Of a stretch of 64,000 bases of DNA, positions 34,872 to 44,172 are shown piece by piece. The notes under the pieces were generated by a model. That model did not search any database and had not been told where the DNA came from. It saw only the letters and a program-made list of their open reading frames with translations. The stretch is from Halogranum rubrum. GTDB taxonomy: Archaea > Halobacteriota > Halobacteria > Halobacteriales > Haloferacaceae. The stretch is from positions 893,058-957,057 of the forward strand of contig NZ_FOTC01000001.1 of assembly GCF_900114455.1 (NCBI RefSeq), written 5' to 3'. A program made the translations under genes and the position numbers. How positions within the stretch are numbered: position 1 is the stretch's first letter; the number at the start of each line of letters is the position of its first letter.

Positions 34872-36050
34872 ATGCGCCGCCGTGCCCTCCTCGCGAGCCT
34901 CCCGCTTCTGTCCGGGTGCTCTGGGCTCTCGCCCAGTTCTGGCCCCGAAACCCGAACCTCGCATTCGACGACCGAACAGCCGTCACCGTCGCCAGCCGAG
35001 AACGTCGGCACTCCCGAGGAACCCTACACCGTCGAGGGAGCAGAGCGTATCGAACCTGTGGGGTTCGGGTTCGTGAACACGACAGAGCGCGACCAGTACG
35101 TCACTATCGTCGTCGAGCACGGAAGTGAGACGGTTCTCTACCGAAACTTGACGCTCCCCAGCCAGGAGTGGACACCGTTCGAGAACGTCGTCGCCAGTCT
35201 CGGTACGTTCCACATCACCGTCGAGACGCCCGACGGCGGCCACCTCGAACACACGTGGCTCGTCCGACGTGGAGCGAGTTCGCTGCGTCTCGAACTCACA
35301 TCCGACGGCCTCCAGAGTCGACAACACGTCACTTGTGACCCGAACTGCACCGCACTCGATGCGTCCGGTGAGTCGGCCGAGTTACCGTACACGGAGCGCG
35401 GCGACGCGACCGAATCGGCGTCGCGCGTCGTCCTCAAGAACGTCGGCACCGAGTCGAGACAGGTCGACCTCTCTGTCGGGTTCGACGACGAGACACTCGT
35501 CGACTACGCGTACGACCTCCCCGCGGGAATCGCGGCAGTCGTTCCCGTCTCGACGCTCTCGGGCGCTTACGACCTCACCGTCGCGTCGGCCGAGAGCGAG
35601 CGACACTACGAGTGGCACACGCCCGAAGAACGCACTGCACGGTTCGAAATCGACGAAATGGGGGCTATCCGCCCGAACTGTACGACCGTCGCCTCCCGGC
35701 GCGAAGCGGACAGCGAAGGGTTGCAACTGGACGAGATACGCAACTTCGGCGACCGCCCCCGTGACGTGACGGTTCGTATCGACGCCGACGGTGAACGCGT
35801 CGTCGACGAGACGGTGACTGCCAAGCCACACCGCGAGACGTATCTCGACCTCGACGTCTCCGCCGACGAACGACTCCACCTCGTCGTCGAACTCGACTCC
35901 GGCGCGCGCCTCGACGGTACGTGGGGCGTCTGTCCCGACGTCGGGAAACTGAGTCTCGACGTCGAAGCGGGCGAGATACGACTGCTTCGGGGCCGACACA
36001 CCGTGCTCACGAGTGCGCCCGACCGAATTGGCACCACGACGCCGCAGTGA
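34872..36050 (+). CDS. Multi-domain secreted lipoprotein, paralogue A
   Basis: The 392-residue protein begins MRRRALLASLPLLSGCSG, a lipoprotein signal with lipobox LLSGC, followed by a Ser/Thr-rich linker and about three immunoglobulin-like beta domains (strands such as QYVTIVVEHGSETVLYRNL and REVDLSVGFDDETLVDYAY-type). A conserved Cys pair VTCDPNC (residues ~156-161) matches VRCRDDC in the paralogue at 36242. Each domain pairs a tensile strand with an acidic turn. The function is unknown; a surface protein binding or shielding the cell envelope is plausible. Confidence 0.75.
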   Translation: MRRRALLASLPLLSGCSGLSPSSGPETRTSHSTTEQPSPSPAENVGTPEEPYTVEGAERIEPVGFGFVNTTERDQYVTIVVEHGSETVLYRNLTLPSQEWTPFENVVASLGTFHITVETPDGGHLEHTWLVRRGASSLRLELTSDGLQSRQHVTCDPNCTALDASGESAELPYTERGDATESASRVVLKNVGTESRQVDLSVGFDDETLVDYAYDLPAGIAAVVPVSTLSGAYDLTVASAESERHYEWHTPEERTARFEIDEMGAIRPNCTTVASRREADSEGLQLDEIRNFGDRPRDVTVRIDADGERVVDETVTAKPHRETYLDLDVSADERLHLVVELDSGARLDGTWGVCPDVGKLSLDVEAGEIRLLRGRHTVLTSAPDRIGTTTPQ

Positions 36051-36241
36051 CACTCGGACGCGACGAAGCGGTAACTTGGTGCTCACAAACCCTATACGAC
36101 GATAGCAACTCCGCTCCCATGTCTCACGCGACAGAGAGAGCAGGAGTTTTGTTGGACTCCTGTACACACTCGTAAGAGCGGAAGCCCGCACAGGCTCCCC
36201 TCGGCGCGACGCTTTTGTGACCTGCCGCCGAGGAGACACCA

Positions 36242-37291
36242 ATGCGCCGACGTCGACTGCTGGCGGCGTGCTCTACTGCCGTCGGACTCTCGGGATGTGG
36301 TGGGCTGCTACCGGAGTCCGGCGAGCACACAGCGACGTCACGAACGACGGAAGCGTCGGCGACGACACCCGGCACACCGACGAACGAGCAGTTCGTCTCG
36401 GTGAAGAACACCCGCCCGACTGCCGTCTATCTCACGCTCGGCGTCGGCGAGGCGTTCACCGAGAGCTTCGAACTCTTCCCGGGCGAGCAAGTTCGCTTCT
36501 CCACGACCCTCGCGCCGAACACCGAGCGAGACGTCGTCGTCGAGACGGCGGCGGGTGAGCGGGCGACGTTCCGGTGGACGGTCGACCCGACGCTCGACGG
36601 GTTGGCGACGTATCTGACCGTCGACGGGGTCGAGTTCTGGCGGCACGTCCGGTGTCGTGACGACTGTCTCCAGGCGAACGGCGAGATTTCCACCGACCTG
36701 CCACTCGTCGGCGACGGTATCGGTCGGTGGTACGCACCTGCAGGTGTCGTCGTCCAGAACCCGGCGTCGACGCCGCAGACGGCCGACCTCACCGTGGCAC
36801 TCGGCGACGAGACGCTGTTCACGACGCGTGCTCGTCTCCCAGCCGAGACGCAGATATCGGTTCCGGTGAGTTACCGAAGCGGCGACTACACCGTGACCGT
36901 CGCTATCGGCGGCCGGGAGGCGACCACCGAGTGGCCCGTCCCCGAGGTGCCGGAACGTCACGTCACTCTGGACGACTCGGTCGAGTTCGGCTGTGGTCCG
37001 GCGAACAGTACGCTCACGCTCTCGAACCGCGACTCGGTCGAGCACACGCTCGCCGTGACCGTCGCTCGCGACGGACGCGAGGTGTTCTCTCGTCGGGTGA
37101 CGCTGCCCGCGAAGACCGACGAGCGACTCACACCGGTCGCCGAGTCGGGTCCGTACGAAGTCACCGTCGAAACGGAGTCAGAACGCACGACTGCGACGTG
37201 GTGGTCCTGTCCACCGCGCGGTCCAGCGACGATGCTCGTCGACGCGACGGGGAGCGTCACGCTCCAGCAGGGTGGGCCACGACGAGGCTAG
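36242..37291 (+). CDS. Multi-domain secreted lipoprotein, paralogue B
   Basis: The 349-residue protein has the same layout as the preceding gene: lipobox LSGC near residue 16, Thr-rich linker, then a beta-sandwich with VRCRDDC, and further Ig-like domains (TADLTVALGDETLFTTRARLP, then HTLAVTVARDGREVFSRRVTLP). Pairwise identity to paralogue A looks low but the domain order and Cys pair match. The 190-base gap between them contains GGAGTTTTGTTGGACTCC (hairpin) and CTTTTGTG about 28 bases before this ATG. Confidence 0.75.
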   Translation: MRRRRLLAACSTAVGLSGCGGLLPESGEHTATSRTTEASATTPGTPTNEQFVSVKNTRPTAVYLTLGVGEAFTESFELFPGEQVRFSTTLAPNTERDVVVETAAGERATFRWTVDPTLDGLATYLTVDGVEFWRHVRCRDDCLQANGEISTDLPLVGDGIGRWYAPAGVVVQNPASTPQTADLTVALGDETLFTTRARLPAETQISVPVSYRSGDYTVTVAIGGREATTEWPVPEVPERHVTLDDSVEFGCGPANSTLTLSNRDSVEHTLAVTVARDGREVFSRRVTLPAKTDERLTPVAESGPYEVTVETESERTTATWWSCPPRGPATMLVDATGSVTLQQGGPRRG

Positions 37292-37301
37292 TCGGCGGGG
37301 C

Positions 37302-37769
37302 CTACTCGCTCGGTGTCGTCGAGTCGTCGTGGGAACGAGCGTCGACGAGTGGTGCGACCAGTCGACGACCGAAGTGGGCGGTGACGCCACCGAGGAGAGC
37401 ACCGAGTGTGTTGGCCAGTGCGTCGGTCGGGTCGGCGGCCCGCGCGGGAAGTGGTGCCTGCACGAGTTCGATGCCGACGCCGTAGAGGGCGGCAAAAACG
37501 ACGGCGGCGACGAACGCCCGTGTCGGTCGCCGTAGAGGGGCCAATGCGAGAAAGAGCGTACCACCGAGTGCAGCGTAGGCGACGGTGTGGAGCCACTTGT
37601 CGAAACCGACGAGTCCGAGCGGACCGAGTTCGGGGACGCCGCCGCTCGGCGGCGTCAGCACCGATGCGACGAAGAGGCCGCTGGCGACGACGACGACGGC
37701 ACTCCAGCGGAGCCACGTCGGTGGCGTCGGGAGACGAATCACGTCAGAGACGTCGAAACCAGCGTTCAT
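37302..37769 (-). CDS. VanZ-like membrane protein
   Basis: The 155-residue protein has four membrane segments and the VanZ signature: GFDKWLHTVAYAALGGTLFLAL in the middle (Lys-Trp-Leu-His), then AALYGVGIELVQAPLPARAADPTDALANTLGALLGG. Family members influence resistance to teicoplanin and lipopeptides in bacteria; in archaea the role is not defined. The start is the ATG before NAGFDVSD. The gene is convergent with paralogue B (10-base gap) and divergent from the aldehyde oxidoreductase. Confidence 0.85.
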   Translation of the reverse strand: MNAGFDVSDVIRLPTPPTWLRWSAVVVVASGLFVASVLTPPSGGVPELGPLGLVGFDKWLHTVAYAALGGTLFLALAPLRRPTRAFVAAVVFAALYGVGIELVQAPLPARAADPTDALANTLGALLGGVTAHFGRRLVAPLVDARSHDDSTTPSE

Positions 37770-37904
37770 AAACAGTGCGACACTCAGCGAACAGGTTCTC
37801 CCGGACGGCTCTCGACCCCCGTCACGACACGCAACCATTTGTGGTTACGCCGACGCGACAACGACTAACAGGATTCGGACCCTACATAACCAACGTACAT
37901 TACA

Positions 37905-39833
37905 ATGACTTCACTGGGTGGCTTTCAGGACCACGTCGCACGTGTCGACCTGACAGATGGGGACGTGCAGTACGAGGGTATCGACGACGAGGACGCGAAG
38001 AAGTATATCGGCGCACGCGGCCTCGGCGTGAAGTACGTGTTCGAGCAGGGGGCGGACGTCGACCCACTCGGACCCGACAACATGTTGGCGTTCATGAACG
38101 GCCCGCTGACGGGCACACAGGTGACGATGAGTGGCCGTATCGCACTCGTCACCAAATCGCCGCTGACCAACACTATCACCGACTCCCACCACGGCGGATG
38201 GAGCGGTGCACGACTGAAGTGGGCCGGGTTCGACGGTCTGCTGTTCACCGGCAAATCCGAGAAACCCGTCTACGCGCTCGTCGAAGACGGGAAGGTCGAA
38301 CTCCGCGACGCCTCCGAACTGTGGGGGAAGGGCGTCCACGAGACAATCGACATCCTCGGCGAGGAAGTCGACGGGTCTGTCGGCAAGAACCTCAGCGTGA
38401 TGGCCATCGGCGAGGGTGGCGAGAACCAGGTCAAGTACGCCTGCGTCATCAACGAGGACGACCGAGCGTCGGGTCGCGGCGGCACTGGCTGTGTCATGGG
38501 GTCGAAGAACCTCAAGGCCGTCGTCGTCAAATCCGGCACGAAGATGCCGAAGCCTGCCGACCCCGAGACGTTCAAGGAGGGGTACCAGCAGGCGAGTCAA
38601 CTCATCCGCGAGTCCGACGTCACCGGCCCGAACGAGGGCGGTCTCTCGCTCTACGGGACGAACGTCCTGATGAACATCGGCGAGGAGATGGACGGTCTTC
38701 CGACGAAAAACGGGAAGTACACGAGCACGGAAGCGTACCGTGACGCCGAAGGCGTCGACATCGACTCCGAACGCGTCTCCGGGGAGAACGTCCGCGAGAA
38801 CATCCTCGTCGACGAACCGACCTGCCACTCCTGTCCGGTCGCCTGTAAGAAGGAAGTCGAGGTCAACTACACCCACAAGGGTGAGGACATGAACGTCCGC
38901 ACGGAGTCCTACGAGTACGAGTCGGCCTACGCGCTCGGCCCGAACTCTGGACACACCGACCGCGACGCCATCGCCGTGATGATTCAGCGCTGTAACGACC
39001 ACGGTCTCGACACCATCGAAGTGGGCAACGTGATGGCCATGGCGATGGAGATGACCGAGGAAGGCAAACTCGACGGCCTCGGCGACGGTCTGGAGTGGGG
39101 CGACACCGAGACCATGATCGACATGCTCACGAAGATTGCCAACCGCGACGGTGACCTCGCGGACCACCTCGCCGGTGGCGCGAACCACCTCATCGAGGAG
39201 TTCGACGGCGAGGAGAACTCACTGGCAGTCAAGGGCCAGACCATCGCGGCCTACGACCCGCGCTGCATGAAGGGGATGGGCATCGGCTACGCCACCTCCA
39301 ACCGCGGTGCCTGCCACCTGCGTGGCTACACCCCGGCCGCCGAGATTCTCGGCATTCCGGAGAAGGTCGACCCGTACGCGTGGGAGGGGAAGGGCGAACT
39401 CACCGCCACCTTCCAGGACCTCCACGCCATCTCGGACTCCTTCGACATCTGCAAGTTCAACGCCTTCGCAGAGGGTATCGAGGAGTACGTGCTCCAGTAC
39501 AACGGGATGACCGGTCTCGACGTGTCCGAGGACGAACTGATGCAGGCGGGCGAGCGCATCTACAACCTCGAACGCTACTACAACAACCTCGTCGGCTTCG
39601 ACGGCGACGACGACTCACTGCCGGCGCGCTTCCTCGAAGGCGGCATCCCCGGACAGGGTGCCTCCGAGGGCGAGTACTGTGAACTCCCCGAGATGAAAGA
39701 GGAGTACTACACGCACCGTGGCTGGGTCGACGGCGTCGTCCCGGACGAGAAACTCGACGAACTCGGCATCGACATCGGGCCGGGAACGGGCGTCAGTTCG
39801 AGCGGCGACTCGCAGGCACCGGCCGACGACTGA
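37905..39833 (+). CDS. aor: Aldehyde ferredoxin oxidoreductase (W/Mo-pterin)
   Basis: The 642-residue protein oxidises aldehydes to acids with a tungsten or molybdenum bis-pterin centre and passes electrons to ferredoxin. Domain 1 shows RGLGVKYVFEQGADVDPLGP and GRIALVTKSPLTNTITDSHHGG. The [4Fe-4S] ligands are C307-x2-C310-x3-C314 (CHSCPVAC) and the fourth C516 (FDICKFNAF). The length is normal. Ferredoxin is not adjacent. TACATAACC lies about 19 bases upstream, closer than usual, so the start or promoter may be shifted. A T-tract terminator follows. Confidence 0.95.
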   Translation: MTSLGGFQDHVARVDLTDGDVQYEGIDDEDAKKYIGARGLGVKYVFEQGADVDPLGPDNMLAFMNGPLTGTQVTMSGRIALVTKSPLTNTITDSHHGGWSGARLKWAGFDGLLFTGKSEKPVYALVEDGKVELRDASELWGKGVHETIDILGEEVDGSVGKNLSVMAIGEGGENQVKYACVINEDDRASGRGGTGCVMGSKNLKAVVVKSGTKMPKPADPETFKEGYQQASQLIRESDVTGPNEGGLSLYGTNVLMNIGEEMDGLPTKNGKYTSTEAYRDAEGVDIDSERVSGENVRENILVDEPTCHSCPVACKKEVEVNYTHKGEDMNVRTESYEYESAYALGPNSGHTDRDAIAVMIQRCNDHGLDTIEVGNVMAMAMEMTEEGKLDGLGDGLEWGDTETMIDMLTKIANRDGDLADHLAGGANHLIEEFDGEENSLAVKGQTIAAYDPRCMKGMGIGYATSNRGACHLRGYTPAAEILGIPEKVDPYAWEGKGELTATFQDLHAISDSFDICKFNAFAEGIEEYVLQYNGMTGLDVSEDELMQAGERIYNLERYYNNLVGFDGDDDSLPARFLEGGIPGQGASEGEYCELPEMKEEYYTHRGWVDGVVPDEKLDELGIDIGPGTGVSSSGDSQAPADD

Positions 39834-39850
39834 GCGCAGAGAGCGCCGAC

Positions 39851-39860
39851 GTTTTTTTTT
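39851..39860 (+). terminator. T9 tract after the aldehyde oxidoreductase gene
   Basis: A run of nine T residues begins about 18 bases after the stop codon, within ACGTTTTTTTTTGGC. It fits the T-tract terminators known in archaea; there is no strong hairpin before it. Confidence 0.65.
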
Positions 39861-40256
39861 GGCTTCGCCGGAATCGCTCAATTAGCGACGAGTTTCTGTG
39901 GCCGTGCCGAATAGAGAGTGCGTGTGTGTCAGAGCAGTCAGATACGATGACCTTCTCACCAGAAGGTAGGAATGCGAACTGCCGATACCACTGAAGTATC
40001 AAACGTGTATCGGAGTCCGACCAGTGAATTGGCACCTAATAATTGAAACAAGCACAATCTACTAAATTCCCACATATTTGGACAATTGTACATTGTGGGG
40101 GCGTTTTCTTGGATGATGAGAATAGTTATCCCTTCACAGAATCACATTCATGTATGATACTGTGTGACATTGGCTTCCCTTCGAATCAACTCGTTGAAGA
40201 TACCAACGTGACAGTTGCGTCGTCATTAGGTAAGAGCGACTACGCAACTTCAGAGA
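39861..40256. other. AT-rich intergenic island, 396 bases
   Basis: GC drops sharply here (for example AATAATTGAAACAAGCACAA and ACATATTTGGACAATTG). A possible 40-codon frame (40154-40276) is not convincing. The composition differs from the neighbouring haloarchaeal genes and suggests acquired DNA. Confidence 0.6.
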
Positions 40257-40457
40257 ATGGTGACAGAGAAACCTGACTTGCTCGATGGTGACGAGAACGG
40301 TAGACCGCCCCATCCACGAGACGAGAATGGGAACTACCTCTGTTATCGGGAATGCGAGGACGGGTCTCCGTGTCAAAGAATCACATTTAGACCACAGAGT
40401 GCCTGTTACCAGCACTTCGGCCGACCACAGGTGGATGCGGATGGAGAGAACAAATGA
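40257..40457 (+). CDS. 66-residue Cys/His small protein in an AT-rich island
   Basis: The product is acidic with a cluster YRECEDGSPCQRI and SACYQHFG, that is C33-x5-C39-x10-C50-x2-H53, a likely zinc site resembling the small DGTPC...CxxH proteins of haloarchaeal viruses and mobile elements. Codon use is less GC-rich than in the neighbours. TTAGGTAA lies about 28 bases upstream. Its last four bases (ATGA) overlap the next gene, indicating a coupled pair. Confidence 0.55.
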   Translation: MVTEKPDLLDGDENGRPPHPRDENGNYLCYRECEDGSPCQRITFRPQSACYQHFGRPQVDADGENK

Positions 40458-40699
40458 CTCAATCGGAAGGCGGGGGGACAGTTTATCGATGCAGCGACGG
40501 CCGTTATTACGGTGATGTGGACGTGTGGTACCACCTCGAATCGGAAGCGTGGACCCCCTGTTGCTGGAACTCGGACTCTATGACAGAGTGGGTAGAGACA
40601 CAGGAAGGGGAACTGCTTGTTCTCGTCCCCATAATCCACAGTTCTCTGCCCGAACAGGTGCAAATCGAGCACACCGCTGCCGGTACTAGCGTGCTTTGA
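40454..40699 (+). CDS. 81-residue small protein coupled to the Cys/His protein
   Basis: The product has two adjacent cysteines (PCCW) and aromatic beta-type segments (DVDVWYHLESEAWT). It overlaps the upstream gene by 4 bases (ATGA). No family is recognised. The AT-richer codon use shared by both genes points to a foreign origin. Confidence 0.55.
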   Translation: MTQSEGGGTVYRCSDGRYYGDVDVWYHLESEAWTPCCWNSDSMTEWVETQEGELLVLVPIIHSSLPEQVQIEHTAAGTSVL

Positions 40700-40796
40700 G
40701 ATAACTCCACGAGTCGTGTGAAGTGACACTTACACCCTCTACGTTCAGCACTTGTCCCATGCCAACGACAGAACATCCCACTGGGCATTCTCGACT

Positions 40797-41147
40797 CTAC
40801 CCGACCAGGGGCACGACGAACCGAAGTAGCCACAACGTCCCCATGCCGACGGCGATGGTCGCAAAGACGTTCTCGGTGCGCCACGCGACGGCGGCGGCGA
40901 CGAGGCCAGCGAGGAGACGGTCCGCTGTGAGCGTGCCGACGAGTGTCGGCTGAATCGACACCAACGCCGGAGCCACGAGTGCGGCGAGCACCGCCGCCGG
41001 GACGTACGTCAGCGCCTGTTCGACGCGCGGCGGGATGTCGTCGATGCGGCCGAACAGCGCGATAAAGGAGAGACGAATCGCGTACGTGATGACACCGATA
41101 GCGACGATGACCACCCAAATCGAGAGTGGGCCGTACGCCGTCGTCAT
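40797..41147 (-). CDS. azlD: Branched-chain amino acid exporter small subunit AzlD
   Basis: The 116-residue protein has about four membrane segments with the AzlD motif VITYAIRLSFIALFG near the start and the closing RTENVFATIAVGMGTLWLLRF. AzlC and AzlD together export branched-chain amino acids. The ATG overlaps the azlC stop by 4 bases (ATGA), the usual order C then D. The substrate is inferred from the family. Confidence 0.9.
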   Translation of the reverse strand: MTTAYGPLSIWVVIVAIGVITYAIRLSFIALFGRIDDIPPRVEQALTYVPAAVLAALVAPALVSIQPTLVGTLTADRLLAGLVAAAVAWRTENVFATIAVGMGTLWLLRFVVPLVG

Positions 41148-41821
41148 CGCCACGACTCCGCGAGCATTCCGATTCCAACCCCGACGATGGCGGCGAGAAT
41201 CAACCCGAGGTTGAACGGTAACCCCGCCCCGGCGACGGCGACGACGCCCGCCGCAACGGCCGCCGCGAGCGACTCGTGGTCTTTCAGCGTCGGTACGAGG
41301 AGTGCGAGAAAGACGAGTGGGACGGCGAACTCCAGTCCCCACGCCTGTGGGACGCCCGCGCCCACGACGACGCCGACGACGGTGCCGACCTGCCAGACGG
41401 TCCACAGCGCCAGCGACGCGCCGACGTAGTACCACCGCTGTCCGGATTCGTCTGTGTCGTAGCGAGCGACGGTGAGCGCGAACGCTTGGTCGGTGAGAAA
41501 GTACGCGAGTACTGCTCGCACTCGTCCGGTGACGCTCCGAAACCGCGGGGCGATGGAGGCCGAGTACATCATCATCCGCAGGTTGATGATTGCGGCGGTG
41601 AGGACGACGACGGCGAGCGGCGCGTTCGATCCGAGCAAGTCGAGTGCAGCGAGTTGCGAGGCGCCGGCGAAGACGAAGACGGACATTCCGAGTGCCTGCG
41701 CCGTCGACAGTCCCGCCTCGGCCGCGGCGACGCCGGCAACGAGGGCGAACGGGACGATGCCGAGGAGCAGCGGCAACGAGTCTCGTACTCCGGTCGAGAA
41801 ATCGGAGGCGACGCGTGTCAT
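41144..41821 (-). CDS. azlC: Branched-chain amino acid exporter large subunit AzlC
   Basis: The 225-residue protein has about five membrane segments with the family motif LPLLLGIVPFALVAGVAAAEAGLS and FVFAGASQLAALDLLG (residues ~17-65), then NLRMMMYSASIAP. Length and motifs match AzlC/YgaZ. It forms an operon with azlD. A regulator for the pair is not adjacent. Confidence 0.93.
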   Translation of the reverse strand: MTRVASDFSTGVRDSLPLLLGIVPFALVAGVAAAEAGLSTAQALGMSVFVFAGASQLAALDLLGSNAPLAVVVLTAAIINLRMMMYSASIAPRFRSVTGRVRAVLAYFLTDQAFALTVARYDTDESGQRWYYVGASLALWTVWQVGTVVGVVVGAGVPQAWGLEFAVPLVFLALLVPTLKDHESLAAAVAAGVVAVAGAGLPFNLGLILAAIVGVGIGMLAESWR

Positions 41822-41938
41822 GTGACAGAGTGGCGATGCCGGGGCCGAAACGTCTATCGATGCAGCAGCGACGGTTGCCCAATCGTCTAGCAGTGAACAG
41901 TCGTCGGCAGCGAAAAGAGTGGTTCGTCTACTATTCGT

Positions 41939-43825
41939 CTACTGTTCGTTCGAGAACTGCGCGTCGTAGGCGTTCTGGACGGCGAGGTACTGCTCGCGCG
42001 TCAACTCCGAGGCGAGTTCACTCTCGTCGAGGTCGAGTTTGTAGAGGCGGAACGCCAGTTCCGTCCGGGTCTTGATGTGGACGAGGTCCTCTCGCGCCAC
42101 GTCGTCGGTGTACGGCTGGCGGTTGTAGATTGCCAGCACGTGCCCCGCCGTCTCGGCGCTCACTTCGTCGAAGGTGTAGTCCCAGTACTTCTCTCCGGTG
42201 ATGTCGTCGAGCGTGTAGGCCGGGTTGGTCGGCAGTGGGCCGAACTGGGCGTCGTAGCTGTTCTGTACTTCGAGGAGTTGCTCACGGGTCAGTTCGTCCG
42301 CCAGTTCCGACTCGTCGTAGTCCGTGCCGTACAGGCGGTTCGCAATCTCTTCGCGCGTCTCGATGTCGCCGGGCGTGACACCCGCAGGGAGGGGTTGACG
42401 GTTGGCGATAGCCTGCACCTGTCCAGCCGTCTCGGTGTCGAGTTCGGCGAAGTTCTGTCCGTACTTCATCTGGGCGATGTCGTCGACCGTGTACTCGGTC
42501 GAGTCGTCGTTGCTGGACGTTCGGCGGCCGTCTCGCTCGACGGTGAGCGACGACCCGGTCGCGTTGGTCACGGTGTAGGACTGTCCCTGTTCGTTTTCGA
42601 GCGACTCGACGGCGAGCGTCAGGTCGGTCTCTCCGTCGTCGTCGCCTTCGACGGTGACGGTGGCGAGGACGACGCTACCATTCTGGTCGGTGTCGACGCC
42701 CGTTGCGACGAATCTCACCGACGACTCGTCGTCGGCGATTTCGACGGTGGACGTGGAGTTCTCGGTCGTGCCCGAAAGCTCGACGCCCGTGACGACGGCG
42801 ACGTCGGAGTCGGTCACCGTGACGGTGACGTTGTACGCGCCGACGCCACCGCTGGCGTTGGTGACGACGACGTCGAACGTGGTCTCGTCACCTTCGTCGA
42901 TTTCGTCGGTCGCGGGGTTCATCGTCACCGACGTGGCGAGCGTCTCACGCTCGTCGTCGTCGTCGGTGTCTCGGACGTGGACTTCGACCGTGTCGGTGTC
43001 CGTCTCGTCGTCGTCGCTGACGGTCACGTCGAAGACGAGCGTCGTCCTCTCGCCGACGTTCGGCGCGACGAACGACGCCGTGCTGTTGTTCGTGCTGTCG
43101 AGTGTGACGTTCGGGCCCGCAGTCTGGTTCCACGAGTATCGGAGGTCACCGTCTGCCCCGCTGGAGGCGGAGGCGTCGAGCGTGACGTTCGCGCCCTCGT
43201 CGACCGTCAGGTCGTCGCCGGCGGCGGCCGTCAGCGGCTGGTCGACCGGTTCGGCCTCGACGACGCGAATCGACGTTCCGAGCACGTCGGTCACGGTGTA
43301 GTTCTGTCCGGCTTCGGTGTCGAGCGTCTCGACGTCGAGCGTCAGGTCGGTCGTGCCGACGCCGTCACCGCGGACGGTCACGGTCGCGACGACGACGTTC
43401 CCGCTGTCGTCGGTGTCGGCACCTGCCGCGCTGACAGTCGCCGTGGACCCACCGTTGGACGTCGACATGCTGGCCTGCTTCTGCGAGGGTTCGCCAGCGA
43501 GCGAGACGTCGTCGATGGTCGCGACGGCCGAGTCGTTGGCGGTGACGGCGAAGGCGTACGCGCCCACACCACCCGTCGCGTTCTCGACGACGACGTCGTA
43601 CGTCGTCGTGTCGCCCGCGTGGACGGCGTCGTCTGCGGCGACGAGGCTGACGACGGTGCGTGGCTGTTCTTCCTCGGCGGCGACGGCGCCGAGTGAGTCG
43701 TCGCTGCTGTCGAGTGCTCCGAGCGGGAAGCCCCCGACGGCGAACGCGCCGACGACGAGTGCAATCAGCGCGAGCACGCCGATGCGCTTCGTTGTGAGGA
43801 CGCTCCCGATGGTTTGTGAATTCAT
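41939..43825 (-). CDS. Secreted two-cohesin protein with tandem helical modules
   Basis: The 628-residue protein has a Sec-type signal (~1-50; RIGVLALIALVVGAFAVGG), a cohesin-like module (~57-190), a PKD/Ig-like module (~198-285; DEGANVTLDASASSGADGDL) and a second cohesin-like module (~297-430). A short polar linker leads to two copies of a 92-residue helical module (445-536 and 537-628). The module shows YTxDDI..KY at the start, ETAGxVxAIxNRQP in the middle and ELTREQxLxVQNxYDAQF at the end. Cohesins bind dockerins, and dockerin proteins are encoded 5-16 kb upstream. Many NxS/T sites suggest glycosylation. No C-terminal anchor motif is present. Confidence 0.85.
   Translation of the reverse strand: MNSQTIGSVLTTKRIGVLALIALVVGAFAVGGFPLGALDSSDDSLGAVAAEEEQPRTVVSLVAADDAVHAGDTTTYDVVVENATGGVGAYAFAVTANDSAVATIDDVSLAGEPSQKQASMSTSNGGSTATVSAAGADTDDSGNVVVATVTVRGDGVGTTDLTLDVETLDTEAGQNYTVTDVLGTSIRVVEAEPVDQPLTAAAGDDLTVDEGANVTLDASASSGADGDLRYSWNQTAGPNVTLDSTNNSTASFVAPNVGERTTLVFDVTVSDDDETDTDTVEVHVRDTDDDDERETLATSVTMNPATDEIDEGDETTFDVVVTNASGGVGAYNVTVTVTDSDVAVVTGVELSGTTENSTSTVEIADDESSVRFVATGVDTDQNGSVVLATVTVEGDDDGETDLTLAVESLENEQGQSYTVTNATGSSLTVERDGRRTSSNDDSTEYTVDDIAQMKYGQNFAELDTETAGQVQAIANRQPLPAGVTPGDIETREEIANRLYGTDYDESELADELTREQLLEVQNSYDAQFGPLPTNPAYTLDDITGEKYWDYTFDEVSAETAGHVLAIYNRQPYTDDVAREDLVHIKTRTELAFRLYKLDLDESELASELTREQYLAVQNAYDAQFSNEQ
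41942..42493 (-). repeat. Tandem 92-codon helical module pair
   Basis: Codons 445-536 (42493-42218) and 537-628 (42217-41942) are two consecutive units of exactly 276 bases, homologous to each other and to the pair at 44176-44718. Confidence 0.8.
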
Positions 43826-44172
43826 ACTCTTTGGAAATACTAGAGATACGGCTGTTTCGTTATACGTCCAGTAACAGACGGTTCGGTGCCCGTACCGACC
43901 GATTGGGCGTACTTACCGGTCGAAGCGTGCCGCTCCCCTCCCGAGAGAGTCGTCTCCCCTTCGTTCCCTCGCTGGAGGGTACTCAGCGGCGGGGAACGGG
44001 ACGATTACTCGACTGTTTCGGTGGCCGACGACGGCGGAGCGAGGCTCGACGCTGTCTGACACTCTTCGCGACGGTCGATTCGTCGCGACGCTCGTCGGAC
44101 TAGCTTGGCAAAAAATCCCGCGTCGACGGGTCCGAGCGGACCGCGTCTATCTCGACGCTGGGTGGTCGTTCG
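43826..44172. other. 347-base spacer between two cohesin genes
   Basis: No gene is supported. The part near 43826-43860 must hold the promoter of the gene at 41939. The part near 44110-44142 holds the terminator of the gene at 44173. Confidence 0.5.
44110..44142 (-). terminator. Hairpin and T6 downstream of the large cohesin gene
   Basis: Read on the minus strand, GGTCC-GCTC-GGACC (44129-44142) is followed 13 bases later by TTTTTT (44110-44115). The arrangement resembles an intrinsic terminator, though the spacing is longer than in bacteria. Confidence 0.5.

Noticed and set aside
40154-40276. 40-codon frame MILCDIGFPSNQ... in the AT-rich island
   Set aside because: No promoter or motif, and it overlaps the start of the better-supported 66-residue gene; expression unproven.
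42077-43696. 539-codon plus-strand frame opposite the 628-residue cohesin gene
   Set aside because: Basic Arg/Val-rich shadow with no motifs or promoter; the opposite strand encodes a coherent signal peptide and modules.
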